From Pseudo-nitzschia pungens (Eukaryota; Bacillariophyta; Bacillariophyceae; Bacillariales; Bacillariaceae), in the NCBI GenBank assembly GCA_037355855.1, contig CM074764.1:2170001-2234000 (forward strand): a DNA stretch of 64,000 nt. Direction: 5' to 3'. This document shows positions 30,475 to 40,759 of the stretch, piece after piece. Under the pieces are notes generated by a model. The model saw only the letters and a program-made list of their open reading frames with translations, was not told the origin of the DNA and made no database searches. A program made the translations under genes and the position numbers. Position 1 is the stretch's first letter. Each line of letters starts with the position of its first letter.

Positions 30475-31757
30475 GACCCGGATGTCACACGGTTTGTGGA
30501 CAAAAGGACGGACGGGAAGTAACCTTACTCGTATGTACGGAAACTAACTATGAAGAATATGATACCCGCAAACAAGTAGTAGTACTTCGTACTACGTACA
30601 AGTACCGTACTTCGTAAGTTTACCTTGCTCGTAAGATTAAGACTTAATTTACTCGTAATCGTACTCGTACCGGTAAGGTTACCGTAACCTTATTGCTTCA
30701 CAAGTCCTCTTCGAGAATGAGTTGGAAGTAAGGTTAAAGAAAAACATGAGCAACAAACTTAAAATGAGCTCTATCGATTCCCATACTATGCCTTTTTCTA
30801 TTTTTTGGGTCATTTTTGGTCATATCTTCTACGAAGTAAACCTTACTACTAACAGACGATACATTTTTATTGGGACCGTCTTAAATACTGAATTCGACGG
30901 GTTTTCTTTCCCGAAAAGGACAACACCACACCCTTGGAACAATTATGTACCGATAGGTTGTACTACTAGTACGTAGATGACGGGCACTGTGAGATTGTAT
31001 CCAAACAAAACTGCCACGTGTTCCAAATCCCAAACGGGTGAGGAAATCTTCGTACTTACATAAGGCATATTCTTACTCGTAACTCTTACTAAAAGGATCG
31101 GAGTGCTGTGCCCAATGGCATTCCCAATTAGCGAGTGCAATTTCATAAGGTTTACCGGTAATTTACGTACTCGTACCGATGCTCGTACTCGTACTCGTGC
31201 TCTCGTTGCATTCCCAAACGCTCATCCCAAGCCCTTACCCCGTGACGGTAGTAAGGTTACGTTCACTGGACAGAACTTTTAGCTTTTGGCAGGGTTTGGG
31301 AATTCTGTATTAAGCACGATGCTAAACGCCATCCGGTTGAATCTTCCTTCCGAGCGACCAAAAGTTGTAAGCCTGTTTGTAAATTTCTCAAAAATTCCCC
31401 CACAGTTCTTGATTGAGATTTTCTCGGAGGAAAGATGTGGAAGTGTCGTCCAATCGTACTCGTACCGGTACCGATATTTTGTTGAGTTCTCGATGATTGC
31501 GTGACCGAAAAATAACAAAAAATACCGTACGTTAATACTACGTAAACCTTACGGTAATACAGTAAACCTTACGTAAATACCGAATATCGGTATGAAAACG
31601 AGTCCCTTACCTGCCGGTATCATTATTGGTTTCGTTCTTAAAATAGTACGATCGGAGATCGGGGCAGAAACCCTCCTCTCCTCAAGGCTATCACCCAACG
31701 CACCATTGTTTTCCTTTCCTTTCTCTCCTTTGTCTACCAGTGTTGTTGACGACCAAA
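30475..31757. other. Intergenic, no recognised gene
   Basis: TAC/GTA-rich sequence with repeated CTCGTACCGGTA motifs. A 72-codon open stretch at 31286-31504 has no recognised similarity. The last part is the lipase 5' region with a CT-rich leader (31690-31740). Confidence 0.5.
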
Positions 31758-33083
31758 ATGGTATCTGCGGAAGCTCCTCCCGTCACGCTTAACGTGTTCG
31801 ACGAAGCGAACCCCATGTTGTACGCCGCGAGTCTTATCTACGCCACTGCCAAAGTGTTGGTGAGTACAAGAACCCAAGACGTCCCACTTGAAATTCCGGA
31901 AGGAAACTCCATGACACCAGAACTCCTGAAAAAGTTTGATGTAGAAGATAGCGATTTCCGTCAGTTCAACGGTGGGAATGGATTGAGCTTCGCCGAGATC
32001 AACGCCATTTTCACCGCAAACAAAGAGGCGATTCACAAAGCCCTGATGAATGACAAATTCATCAAGTCCGGGAAACAAGCCTTCAACATGAAGCTTTACG
32101 AAGAACTTATTGCGTATTTCGATAAGGATGATTCGCATTCGGATGCAGTCTTTTTGTCGACCTACCGAAGCATCGAATCGGGTTTTTCTTGTGTATATGG
32201 TATCGTGAAGGATACCTGGAACAAGCGGATCGTCGTTTCGTTCCGTGGATCGCAGGGCAACCCCTTGACGACGCGCGATTGGCAAACCAATTTCAACTTT
32301 CGGTTGAAGGCACTCGAGACCCCGGAAAGAATTGCCGACTCATTGGAAGGAAGGTTGAAAGAACGAATCTTGATTCACGATGGATTTTACGATTATCTCA
32401 ACAACAATAGAGTCCGAGAAAAGAAGGGAAAAGAACAGCGATACGTACAGATCATGGACGAAATTGAATCCCTGATGAAGGATGAAGAAGGTTACAGTCT
32501 TTATGTCACTGGACACAGTCTCGGCGGTGCTTTGGCAAACGTTTTCGCCTTCCAAGTCGCTGGCGAAGGACCCAAGTATGATTTTATCCCAAGACCTGTC
32601 ACTGTTATTACTTATGCCTCACCATTTTCTGGGACAAGGGGCTACAGAAAGGCATACGAGCAAATGGAGTTGAATGGACTGATCCGGAACCTGCGCATCG
32701 TCGTTGACAAGGATTTCGTTCCCACGTTGTTTCCTACTTCTATTCTCGACCGCTTGCGATTAATGAAGCACTGCGGCATCCAGCTGCGTTTGAACAAGAA
32801 GGGTTATGAGTTCATTCATTCGTCGCGGGACGATTTGTCAAACAAGCTCAAGAATTTCTTGATCAAGCATTGGATTCCGGGATTTATCACCAAGAACATT
32901 ATCAAGTATCACGAACTAGAATTGTACGATGCACGAATGAAAGCCAACTATGATGAGCTCAGCAAGAGAACGCTCGATGATCTCTACAAAGATCCCAAAA
33001 TCGTCGGCGAGAAATTTCTTGCGGCTCAAAAGACAACTACAACGTCGCAAACCGCGAGCGGCAAAGAAGCCGCAGTGGCATGA
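31758..33083 (+). CDS. Class 3 (alpha/beta hydrolase) lipase
   Basis: 441 residues of the fungal lipase-like class 3 family, which hydrolyses acylglycerol esters. Seen: a VSFRGS oxyanion-loop motif near residue 165, nucleophile Ser254 in VTGHSLGGALA, Asp319 in VDKDFVP and His385 in KYHELELY as the triad candidates, in the expected order and spacing. The N-terminal 80 residues (LTPELLKKFDVEDSDF-like, AEINAIFTANKEAI) are extra to the core and look helical. No clear signal peptide, so a cytosolic or membrane-associated enzyme is likely. The start is the first ATG; in-frame upstream sequence has only TTG. Single exon. The tail is Lys/Thr/Ala-rich. Confidence 0.93.
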   Translation: MVSAEAPPVTLNVFDEANPMLYAASLIYATAKVLVSTRTQDVPLEIPEGNSMTPELLKKFDVEDSDFRQFNGGNGLSFAEINAIFTANKEAIHKALMNDKFIKSGKQAFNMKLYEELIAYFDKDDSHSDAVFLSTYRSIESGFSCVYGIVKDTWNKRIVVSFRGSQGNPLTTRDWQTNFNFRLKALETPERIADSLEGRLKERILIHDGFYDYLNNNRVREKKGKEQRYVQIMDEIESLMKDEEGYSLYVTGHSLGGALANVFAFQVAGEGPKYDFIPRPVTVITYASPFSGTRGYRKAYEQMELNGLIRNLRIVVDKDFVPTLFPTSILDRLRLMKHCGIQLRLNKKGYEFIHSSRDDLSNKLKNFLIKHWIPGFITKNIIKYHELELYDARMKANYDELSKRTLDDLYKDPKIVGEKFLAAQKTTTTSQTASGKEAAVA

Positions 33084-33390
33084 TTTCTGCAAAAACTCCC
33101 ATGCTGCTGCTACTGCTACGCGTGCACGCAACAACCGTTCTGATTCTTGTTTCGTTGCGTCGCCTGCCGATGAGATCTGTGCTTAGTGATGAAATTTAGT
33201 ATCATTATTTTCAATGATGATGCATGTAAATTGGTATAAAATAAGAGGTGTTATCGTTGTCAAGGATATCTTCACGAGTAATTGATTAGACGGGACATCA
33301 ATCCTAGTATACTAACAGATATCTCTATGAAGATGTTGTAGAATGAATTTTTGTGCACGTGCAACACAGAAAGCAAGGACATTCTAGTGA
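33084..33390. other. 3' flank of lipase gene, no gene seen
   Basis: Short AT-rich flank after the stop, with GCTGCTGCTACTGCTAC and no reading frame of note. Confidence 0.5.
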
Positions 33391-33662
33391 ATGCAGGGAA
33401 ACATATACATGATGATCCCAGTCTTTCGAGAATGCAGAGAAATAATGGCACGATGATCCCGGTCTTTCAGGAATGCAGGGGACCAAATACATGAAGATCC
33501 CAATCATTCGGCAGTTCAGAGGAACAACGAAACGATGATCCTGGTCTTTTGTGCGTTCCAGCTACCAAAGACATGAACAACGACACGATTATCCCGGTCT
33601 TTCGGCAGTTCAGAGGAACAACGAAACGATGATCCTGGTCTTTTGTGCGTTCCAGCTATCGA
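33391..33662 (+). repeat. Short tandem repeats of GATGATCC(C/T)GGTCTTT type
   Basis: About six units of 40-65 bases carrying GATGATCCCGGTCTTTC and GAATGCAGGG or CAGTTCAGAGGAACAACGAA. The last two units (33509-33575 and 33601-33660) are near-identical. Confidence 0.85.
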
Positions 33663-33664
33663 TT

Positions 33665-33815
33665 GAAGAAAATTCACACTGGAATCACCACACAACATGG
33701 GCCAGAATCACTCAGATATACTACGTATGATTTGACAATATTCTCTAGTTTATTCCCCAGTAGTGGGCAAATATTAAAATTAGAAGTATTCAGTGGTGAG
33801 ATCTGAACTATCAGT
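33665..33815 (+). repeat. Solo diverged monomer of the 181-bp satellite
   Basis: Aligns with the satellite through ATTCACACTGGAATCAC, ATCACTCAGATATACT, TTCTCTAGTTTATTCCCCAG and ATTCAGTGGTGA. Single isolated copy far from either array. Confidence 0.85.
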
Positions 33816-34126
33816 GTTGAAATAAGAGGTTAAATGAGCACGTAATGCTGCTACAATCACCGCTATCACTCCTTAAAGAATAGTTCGAAATTATTAATTT
33901 ACTGGTTAACTCTGTTGGTGAGATAAAACAAAAAGAATGAGATGTTTGCATATACCACTTCATATTGTGTATGTGCTCTCCTTCTTTATTCGTACCCTAT
34001 CCTTGTAGGATCTACGTCTTTTCTTTTTAGCAAATGGTATGGAGTCGTGCACCACCGTCTGTCAGTATTTCCAACACACTCCTGCGTCACGGCGTTAAGT
34101 AATTATGTTGTGCCGATTGCAATACT

Positions 34127-34395
34127 TATGGTTTGGTGGTGCGTGCGTCTCTGGCCTTTCGGAATGCCTTTTCATAAGCTAGATAGTCCTCCTGTTCGTT
34201 AATCCCCAGAATTTGATTCCGGAACTTTCTGAACAGTGAGCCCTGAAGGGGCTTGGTGAACACATCTGCGATCATATCACCTGTTGGACAGTATTCAATT
34301 GACACCTCCCCTTTCTTTACCTTATCCGTGATGAGGAAGTACCTGATGTTAATGTGACGGGTTCGTTTGGTGCTAGATGATTTTCCGCAAAATGG
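34127..34395 (-). pseudogene. Ty1/copia (CoDi-like) RNase H C-terminal fragment
   Basis: The minus strand reads KRTRHINIRYFLITDKVKKG, then EYCPTGDMIADVFTKPLQGS and FRKFRNQILGI before a TAA at 34127-34129. This is the conserved C-terminal end of a copia-type pol, close to diatom CoDi elements as I remember them. No reverse transcriptase, integrase or LTR is adjacent, so it is a truncated remnant. It is cut off at about 34400, where a 17-bp tandem repeat begins. Confidence 0.85.
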
Positions 34396-34411
34396 CCACT
34401 GTCATATTCCA

Positions 34412-34512
34412 CCGTAGCGGGCTACCCCCCGTAGCGGGCTACCCCCCGTAGCGGGCTACCCCCCGTAGCGGGCTACCCCCCGTAGCGGGCTACCCCCCGT
34501 AGTGGGCTACGA
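34412..34512 (+). repeat. 17-bp tandem repeat GTAGCGGGCTACCCCCC
   Basis: Six head-to-tail 17-base units, the last with one change. Each unit holds an internal hairpin (GTAGC / GCTAC). Confidence 0.97.
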
Positions 34513-34529
34513 GCGACCCGTAGTGTGGC

Positions 34530-34655
34530 AGGTTGAGGACAAAACTCGTTGAGGACATTCATTGAGGACAAAAGGTTGAGGACAGGCCAGTTTTGTTGAG
34601 GACAAAAGGTTGAGGACAACATTTTTGAGGACAAAATGGTTGAGGACAATAAAAC
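34530..34655 (+). repeat. TTGAGGACAAAA short repeats
   Basis: About eight irregularly spaced copies of TTGAGGACA(A)AA. Confidence 0.85.
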
Positions 34656-34831
34656 CATGAAAATAAAACGTGTCCGTTTCTTCCAAGTGTTCAAGCTAAT
34701 GCGTTGCAGGCGAAATTCGTTGAAAATAAAGCATTATGGTCGCACATGGAACCGTTGGATGAAGGTGCCCGCCACGCTAAGTGTCCACGTTGTCTATCCA
34801 AAATAGATGGGGGCAATTATAAAACTCACTC

Positions 34832-34864
<33 letters not shown>

Positions 34865-35669
34865 GAAGATCTCACAATGATGGGGCCCGCCACGCTAAGT
34901 GTCCACCATGGAAATCCAAAAGGGGGGGTGCGGCAAATTTCGTCCCCTTCATGATCTACAGAATGTGCGCATTACGAACGATTTCGCGCGCGCGGGAATG
35001 GAAATTAACGTTTTTTTTTTTTTTTTTTCCATAATGTTCCAGTAAGTGGTAATCTTCATGTAAGCCTGAATGTCATTTGTCCATGTCCAATGTCCTCCGC
35101 ACAGCGCGATGAGAACAATTATTTTAGGGACTTGTGAGCCCGCCAAAACAAAAACCCCGTTACATCAAAAAAATTCTTTTAATACAAAAAATAATTGTAT
35201 GTACCGTACGAGTAAGGTTAATACATTACTTACCGTACTTGTACGAGTAACCTTAACCTCACTTCCTTTCATCAGTAAGGTAATAACCTTAGCATCATTT
35301 TTAAAAATTTTTCACAAAACGGAAAGGCTTAATTACTCGAAAATAGGTCTCACTTTGTAATTACCTGGCCATCGTAAGGTTACCGTAGCCTTACCGTACT
35401 GTAACCTTACCGCATTGTATCATAGTAATCTTATTACTTCGTTTTTGTAACTACTGGCACGATTAACCTCACTTGTACAATTATCTAAGACTTACCGGTA
35501 GAGCGACTCCGCTGCTTTTTACTTTACATCCGATGTGTTCTTGTTTGACCGGTCATCAACACAATAGTTTTCTTCCACCGGTGTATTAAAGTTGTTCCAA
35601 TAATTGTTCCAATTGTTCCAATCACGAGATGGCAAACAAGAGGTGAAAGCGACGCCTCCCAGCAGCACA
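34656..35669. other. Intergenic; (AT)n and duplicated GCCACGCTAAGTGTCCAC
   Basis: GCCCGCCACGCTAAGTGTCCAC occurs at 34768 and 34887 around an (AT)n tract (34836-34863). A T-run lies at 35011-35029. GTAACCTTAC motifs fill 35200-35450. No gene seen. The last part is the 5' leader of the sulfotransferase gene with ATTGTTCCA repeats. Confidence 0.6.
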
Positions 35670-37451
35670 ATGAAGATGGGTTCCGGTCCCCAGCCGAGCC
35701 GCCCAAAACAATGGAGGGTGACACCCCCGAGAATATTTCTCTGTCTCGGCATCGTGTGTTACCTCTGGATCGATTTCCAGCTGAGCTTCTTGATCGAGGA
35801 AAGTGGGGTGGTCCCAACCGACCCGCGGCCGGTGCCCCGGTCCCAGCGGACGACGAAGAAACACTCCGAACAACATTCGAGCACCAAAGACTACCTCGTT
35901 TCGTCGTCGCCATCATCATCGTTGCAATCCCAATCAGCAGCTGAGACATCCAAAGCCTCTCGGCTCGGATACATCCACATCGGGAAAACCGGAGGATCCA
36001 CGATCTCGACTCTTCTCCGCAACGGATGCCACTCCTTCCTGCCCAAACCATGCCGAAACGTCACCAACGAGACCGTGGTTTCGAAACTCGTCGAAAACTA
36101 CTACCACGTCCCGGACTTTCACTCCCTCCCCGATTCGAGGGACGCGAGCTTCGTCATGTCCGTCCGCGACGTCTACGACCGCACGGTCTCGGCCTTTGTC
36201 TACAACCTCCCGAGCAACACGAGGCACTACGGCAGGGCGCACAACATCGTCGAGAACAAAAAATGGAAGCGGGACAACCTGCTGGCGTACCAGTGCTTCC
36301 CGAGCCTCGAGGACTTTGCGGCCCTCCAGACGCTCGGCGACTCGGAGAAGTGCGGCTACAAGTTCCACCACTCGCTGATCGTGGGCCGGAACTGCACCAA
36401 GCTGGCGTGCGCCGTGCTCCACGGCAAGGTCCGGAATTTCAACCACCTGTTTTTCAACTACCGCAACATCCTCCGGACCAAATTCCCGAGGGCGGTGCCG
36501 GCTAGAAAATTGTACGTGATCCGGCAGGAATTTCTGTGGGACGATTGGGCGAGGGTGAACGCCATGGTCGGGGAGTCGGAGGGAATGGACGCCGGCGTCG
36601 GCGACGACTCGACGACGAACAGAAACAAAAACAACAAAAACATCGATAACAAAAACAAAACAACAACAACAACAACAACAACAACGAACAACGAAAACGA
36701 AAACGAAAACGAAAACAACAACGAAAGCAACGAAATCAACGTTAGGGACGTGAGCGGCTACGGCGAAATGGTTCGGAACAGCCGCAACATCAGCGAGAAG
36801 GGGAGGCGGCAGTTGTGCACGGCCCTCACGAACGAATACGCCGCCTACTTTGCGATCCTGAGGAAAGCGGAAAACGTCGATGCCGAAAGATTCGAAGCGG
36901 CCAGGGCAATCGCGGTGCGGAACTGTCCCGACCTGGGAATTCTCTCGTCGGAATCCTTCGAACCGACCGGGTCGGAAAAAGAACTGTGGGAACCCGATCC
37001 GGACGAGGACGAGAATGATGAGGAGAAGGACGAGAAGGAGGAGAAGGACGAGGATGGGAATGAAGATGACGATGAGGACGAGAATAAGAATGAGGGTGAG
37101 GTGGAGAATGAAAATGAAAATGAGAACGAGAACGAGGACGAGGACGAGGGCGAGAATAAGAATGATGACGAGGAGGAGAATGAGGAGGAGAATGAGAATG
37201 AGGACGAGAATAAGAATGATGACGAGGACGAGGACGAGGACGATGACGAGAATAAGAATGAGGACGAGGACGAGAATGAGAATGAGGACAAGAATGAAGA
37301 CGAGGACGAGAATGAGAATGATGACGAGGAGGAGAATGAGAATGAGGACAAGAATTCGGACGAGGACGAGAATGAGAATGATGACGAGGAGGAGAATGAG
37401 AATGATGACGAGAATCCGGACGAGAATTCGGACGAGGACGACTCCGAATGA
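35670..37451 (+). CDS. Type II membrane sulfotransferase-like protein, acidic tail
   Basis: 593 residues. A hydrophobic segment near residue 25 (IFLCLGIVCYLWIDFQLSFL) after a short basic N-terminus predicts a type II Golgi anchor. The luminal domain has the PAPS 5'-phosphosulfate loop (YIHIGKTGGSTIS, residues 101-113) and a 3'-phosphate motif (VRDVYDRTVSAFVY, near 165), as in Golgi carbohydrate sulfotransferases. Several conserved-looking Cys follow. Low-complexity inserts (poly-Thr, NENENE) interrupt it near 330-360. The last 150 residues are almost only Asp/Glu/Asn/Lys, encoded by GAGGACGAGAATGA repeats. Such a tail is unusual for this family. The start is the first ATG; upstream in-frame sequence has only TTG. 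Substrate unknown. Confidence 0.85.
   Translation: MKMGSGPQPSRPKQWRVTPPRIFLCLGIVCYLWIDFQLSFLIEESGVVPTDPRPVPRSQRTTKKHSEQHSSTKDYLVSSSPSSSLQSQSAAETSKASRLGYIHIGKTGGSTISTLLRNGCHSFLPKPCRNVTNETVVSKLVENYYHVPDFHSLPDSRDASFVMSVRDVYDRTVSAFVYNLPSNTRHYGRAHNIVENKKWKRDNLLAYQCFPSLEDFAALQTLGDSEKCGYKFHHSLIVGRNCTKLACAVLHGKVRNFNHLFFNYRNILRTKFPRAVPARKLYVIRQEFLWDDWARVNAMVGESEGMDAGVGDDSTTNRNKNNKNIDNKNKTTTTTTTTTNNENENENENNNESNEINVRDVSGYGEMVRNSRNISEKGRRQLCTALTNEYAAYFAILRKAENVDAERFEAARAIAVRNCPDLGILSSESFEPTGSEKELWEPDPDEDENDEEKDEKEEKDEDGNEDDDEDENKNEGEVENENENENENEDEDEGENKNDDEEENEEENENEDENKNDDEDEDEDDDENKNEDEDENENEDKNEDEDENENDDEEENENEDKNSDEDENENDDEEENENDDENPDENSDEDDSE
37011..37440 (+). repeat. In-frame GAC/GAG/AAT microsatellite coding an acidic tail
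   Basis: Imperfect triplet and hexamer array (GAGGACGAGAATGAGAATGA type) kept in frame for more than 400 bases and ending just before the TGA. Confidence 0.9.
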
Positions 37452-37841
37452 GTGCCTCGAGAATATCTGAGCGTAGCAGTTTTCGGGATCCGATGGACGA
37501 TCGCATTGGTTCGAGAAAAAAAAAAAAAACAGATCAAAACCTAGCAGATGAAGTTTGTTTGTTTGTTTGCTCGCTATTGATCACGGTACCGTAGTGTTGT
37601 TGTATGTCTCTGTGATTCATTCCTAATCAATAGTAGTATTATAGTAGTAGTGTGTCACAAAATCGAAAACTACGAGAAGGATGATCATCGACATCTTCAT
37701 CATCATTCTTATCATCATCATCATCGTCGTCGTCGTCATCGTCGCGCTTCAAACCGTGCACTCCGTGTGTGCCGTGCGACGCGACGCACGCACCGCACGG
37801 TACACGTCGTCACCGCGCACCGGGGAACCGAGCCGACGCCC

Positions 37842-39536
37842 TCACACCGTCGCGCAATACCGGTACGCCACCGCCCCGATCGCGGCGAGGCCCGCTCCCA
37901 CCACCAAGAGCTTCGACAGCATGCCGATTGTTGTTGTTGTTGTCGGCTGTTTCGTTCGGGTGATCATCCCCGCCGTTTGCTCGAAGTATTCCAGCCGGAT
38001 GCGGTCGTTCGTTTTCCGGTGCCGGCGCAGGATGCCCAGCTCCACCGACCGCTCGTAGACCTCCGACAGCGGGACGCCCCGGCGTCCGATCATGGCCTGG
38101 GGGTGTTCCCGCACGAGGCCGGGAAATTTCGTGTGCAAAAAGGTCCGGACGATCAAGTGGATCGTCTCGAGGAATTGCTGCGTCTTGTCCATGCTGTACA
38201 GGTGCATCGCGAGGTCGCTGAGGGCGTTTCCCTCCCTCACGCGGGCCTCCGAAAAGGCCGGGAGGGCGGCCTCGAAGTCGTCTCCGGTGTCCTCCAGGAT
38301 CTCGCTAAAGACCTGGGCGTCCCGGAGGGCCGTGTTCATTCCCATTCCGATGCTGGGACTCGTCGCGTGGGCGGCGTCCCCCATGAGGACGACGCCGGCC
38401 TTGAGGGAGTGGTAGAAATTGCAGTGCACCATGCCGGTTTGGTTCCACCGCTGGCCCGCCCACTGCCTCCCGAAATCGTCCCAATCCACGAGCTCGAAGG
38501 CCTTGAAGTTGGCCTTCACGTACGCCGACACGACCGAGGCGTCGTCGCTCTTCAGCTCGGCCGGCAGCTCGGCAAAGAGGTTCCGTGGACAACCGGCGGA
38601 AATGTTGAGCATGCCCCCGGTTTCCGGCAGGGCGATTCCCTGCATGCACGGAAAGACGTCGGGCAGGAGGGCCATGGCCGATTGCGAGACCGACTCCGGG
38701 AGCTTCACGTGGACCTGCTTGAACTCCTGGAAAATGTCCGTGTACTCGAGGGAAAAGTCCGAGTGGCGCTTGACCAGGGCCTCGCGGACGGTCGACCGGA
38801 CGCCGTCGCATCCCACCAGGAGGTCGTAGCCGATGTAGTACTCGTCGTTTTTGGCGTCGGTTTCGGTTTCGGTTTCGGCGTCAACGTCGGCGTTCGCACC
38901 GCCCACGCTGCGAACGAGCACCCGCCGGCGGTCGTAATCGACGTACTGGCACTTGGTTTGGTACAGCGCGGTGTAGTTGGGATCGTTTTCGTGCGTCTCC
39001 CGGATGTATCGGGCCAGGGCCGCCACGATGAAATTGCGATCCACGATAAAGGCCTCGGGAGCGGCGGAGGCTTTTTGGTCTTGTTTGTCGTTTCCTTCGG
39101 AAGGAGACGACGAGGACGAGGACGAAGCCGAAGACGCCTTGATCTTGGACGCCACCTCGTAGGAATCCGTGGTCTGGGCCATCTTCTTGCTCCCGAGGTA
39201 GATGGCGAGTTCCCGGACCAGGATGCCCTCTCCCCGGACGTAGTTTTCGTAGAGTTCCGGGAGTTTCTTGATGGCATCCATCCCGTGGTCCGCCAGTCCG
39301 AGCATCCAGCTGCGGTGCTTGGAAGAGAGCTCTTCCCTCGTGAAACTACCGTAGTCCTCCCGGCCGTCCAGGAGGGTCACGTCGTAGGTGACGGCGCAGG
39401 ATTCCTCCTTGTTCTTGTTCAGCAGGAGGGAGGCCAGGAGCAACCCGGCGGGGCCCGCGCCGCTCACCACGACGCGCTTGCGTTCCTTGGTGCCGCTGCT
39501 TCCGGTCTGCGTGGTTGCTGCGGTGGGCTTGCACAT
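37842..39536 (-). CDS. FAD-dependent monooxygenase, kynurenine 3-monooxygenase-like
   Basis: 564 residues. N-terminal Rossmann motif VVVSGAGPAGLLLASLLL (GxGxxG at 26-31), DG motif near Asp244 (LLVGCDGVRSTV), and GD motif near Asp387 (LMGDAAHATSPSIGMGMN) define a class A flavin hydroxylase. A hydrophobic C-terminal segment (LLVVGAGLAAIGAVAY) before a short tail predicts a tail anchor. This matches kynurenine 3-monooxygenase on the mitochondrial outer membrane, which hydroxylates kynurenine in tryptophan breakdown. Other class A hydroxylases remain possible. Two low-complexity inserts (poly-Ser near 145, ETETETD near 220) make it longer than usual. Convergent with the sulfotransferase gene, 390 bases between stops. 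Confidence 0.88.
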   Translation of the reverse strand: MCKPTAATTQTGSSGTKERKRVVVSGAGPAGLLLASLLLNKNKEESCAVTYDVTLLDGREDYGSFTREELSSKHRSWMLGLADHGMDAIKKLPELYENYVRGEGILVRELAIYLGSKKMAQTTDSYEVASKIKASSASSSSSSSPSEGNDKQDQKASAAPEAFIVDRNFIVAALARYIRETHENDPNYTALYQTKCQYVDYDRRRVLVRSVGGANADVDAETETETDAKNDEYYIGYDLLVGCDGVRSTVREALVKRHSDFSLEYTDIFQEFKQVHVKLPESVSQSAMALLPDVFPCMQGIALPETGGMLNISAGCPRNLFAELPAELKSDDASVVSAYVKANFKAFELVDWDDFGRQWAGQRWNQTGMVHCNFYHSLKAGVVLMGDAAHATSPSIGMGMNTALRDAQVFSEILEDTGDDFEAALPAFSEARVREGNALSDLAMHLYSMDKTQQFLETIHLIVRTFLHTKFPGLVREHPQAMIGRRGVPLSEVYERSVELGILRRHRKTNDRIRLEYFEQTAGMITRTKQPTTTTTIGMLSKLLVVGAGLAAIGAVAYRYCATV

Positions 39537-39539
39537 GAT

Positions 39540-39738
39540 CGGTGTTGTGTTGTGTGTTGTGTTGTGTGTTGTGTTTTGGGTTGTGTTTTGGGTTGTGTTT
39601 TGGGTTGTGTTGTGTTTTGGGTTGTGTGTTGTGTGTTGTGTGTTGCGTGTTGTGTTTTGGGTTGTGTGTTGTGTTGTGTTGTGTTGTGTGTTGTGTGTTG
39701 TGTGTTGTGTTTTGGGTTGTGTGTTGTGTGTTGGATTG
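39540..39738 (+). repeat. GTGTTGT / GTTTTGG microsatellite in 5' leader
   Basis: About 200 bases made of GTGTTGT, GTGTGTT and GGGTTGTGTTTT units begin immediately upstream of the monooxygenase ATG. On its coding strand the leader is ACAACAC-rich and has no upstream ATG in the repeat. Confidence 0.95.
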
Positions 39739-40759
39739 GATTCGATCGCACACGTAAGGATTACCGGTACGGAATTTGTGCTCCTTCGCTGCGGTTTTGT
39801 GGAAGATGCGGTGGTGGTTTACGCAATTTTCTGTGGCAAACGAAAAACGAAACTAGAAAAAAAAATTTAATAATAATGCGAAGCGGTGCCGGCCTGGCGA
39901 AAGAATGAATGAGTAAGAATTCCAACCAGCGACTGACTCTGGAGCTCCAAGATCGTACGTAATCCATTTGAACTACTACAGTACTCTATGTACATAGGTT
40001 CTTACGATATAAATATGAAATGTAGTAAAGTTTAATCTTTTTAGTCAATTACTTCGTATTACTACGTAGTTGTTATTTGGTTCGTCGTGAGTGAAGTGAC
40101 AACACGTTTCGTAATTTTTTTTCGTTACTCGTACATCGCTGAACGTGACCAGTAGGCTAAGAATGTGGTCACGCAATCGCTAATGTTCGAGCATGCATCG
40201 CCCCGGGCTTATATAGGAGTCACGTGTACGATACTCAAACATCCATTTGAAACCTCCCTCCCTCCAACTCAAAACTCAAAAATCAAATCAAATCAAATCA
40301 AATCCAAACGAATAAACGAATCAATCAAAATCATCGCACCACACGAGCTGTCGCGAAAACTATCATTACCGGTACGGTACGGTACGGTACGGTACGGGCA
40401 CCACAGCATTGGACGCACACACCGTTCCCAGCGTTTGAAACCAAAAAAAAATACGGCAAACGAACGCTCACTCACCGCACTAACCGCACCAACTACAACA
40501 AGCAACGACAAAGTGCAATACACGATACTGCTAGTACATGCCCATGGGCCTAACCCGAACAATTCAATTTAGGAAAGGCAAGGCAAGGCAAGGCAAGGCA
40601 TCGTTCGGAAACAAAGAACGAAAGAACGAAAGAAGGATCATCGGCAGAAACAGCAACAGCAACAGCAACAGGATCAGCAACAAGTAGTACAAGCGCTTGG
40701 AACAGCCCGATAATCGCAATACCGAAATAATAATACTAATAATAATAATAATAAGAAGA
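39739..40759. other. Shared upstream region with pentanucleotide repeats
   Basis: The gap between divergent genes holds (AATCA)n at 40279-40303, (GGTAC)n at 40372-40396, (GGCAA)n at 40576-40600, (GAAC)n-like repeats and (CAGCAA)n at 40648-40672, then an (AAT)n run before the rhomboid ATG. No gene seen. Confidence 0.7.

Noticed and set aside
36826..37537. Minus-strand Ser/Phe- and His/Arg-rich ORFs
   Set aside because: Shadows of the acidic-tail microsatellite.
37650..39908. 752-residue plus-strand ORF
   Set aside because: Antisense to the FAD monooxygenase, no motif, and it runs through the GTGTTGT microsatellite.
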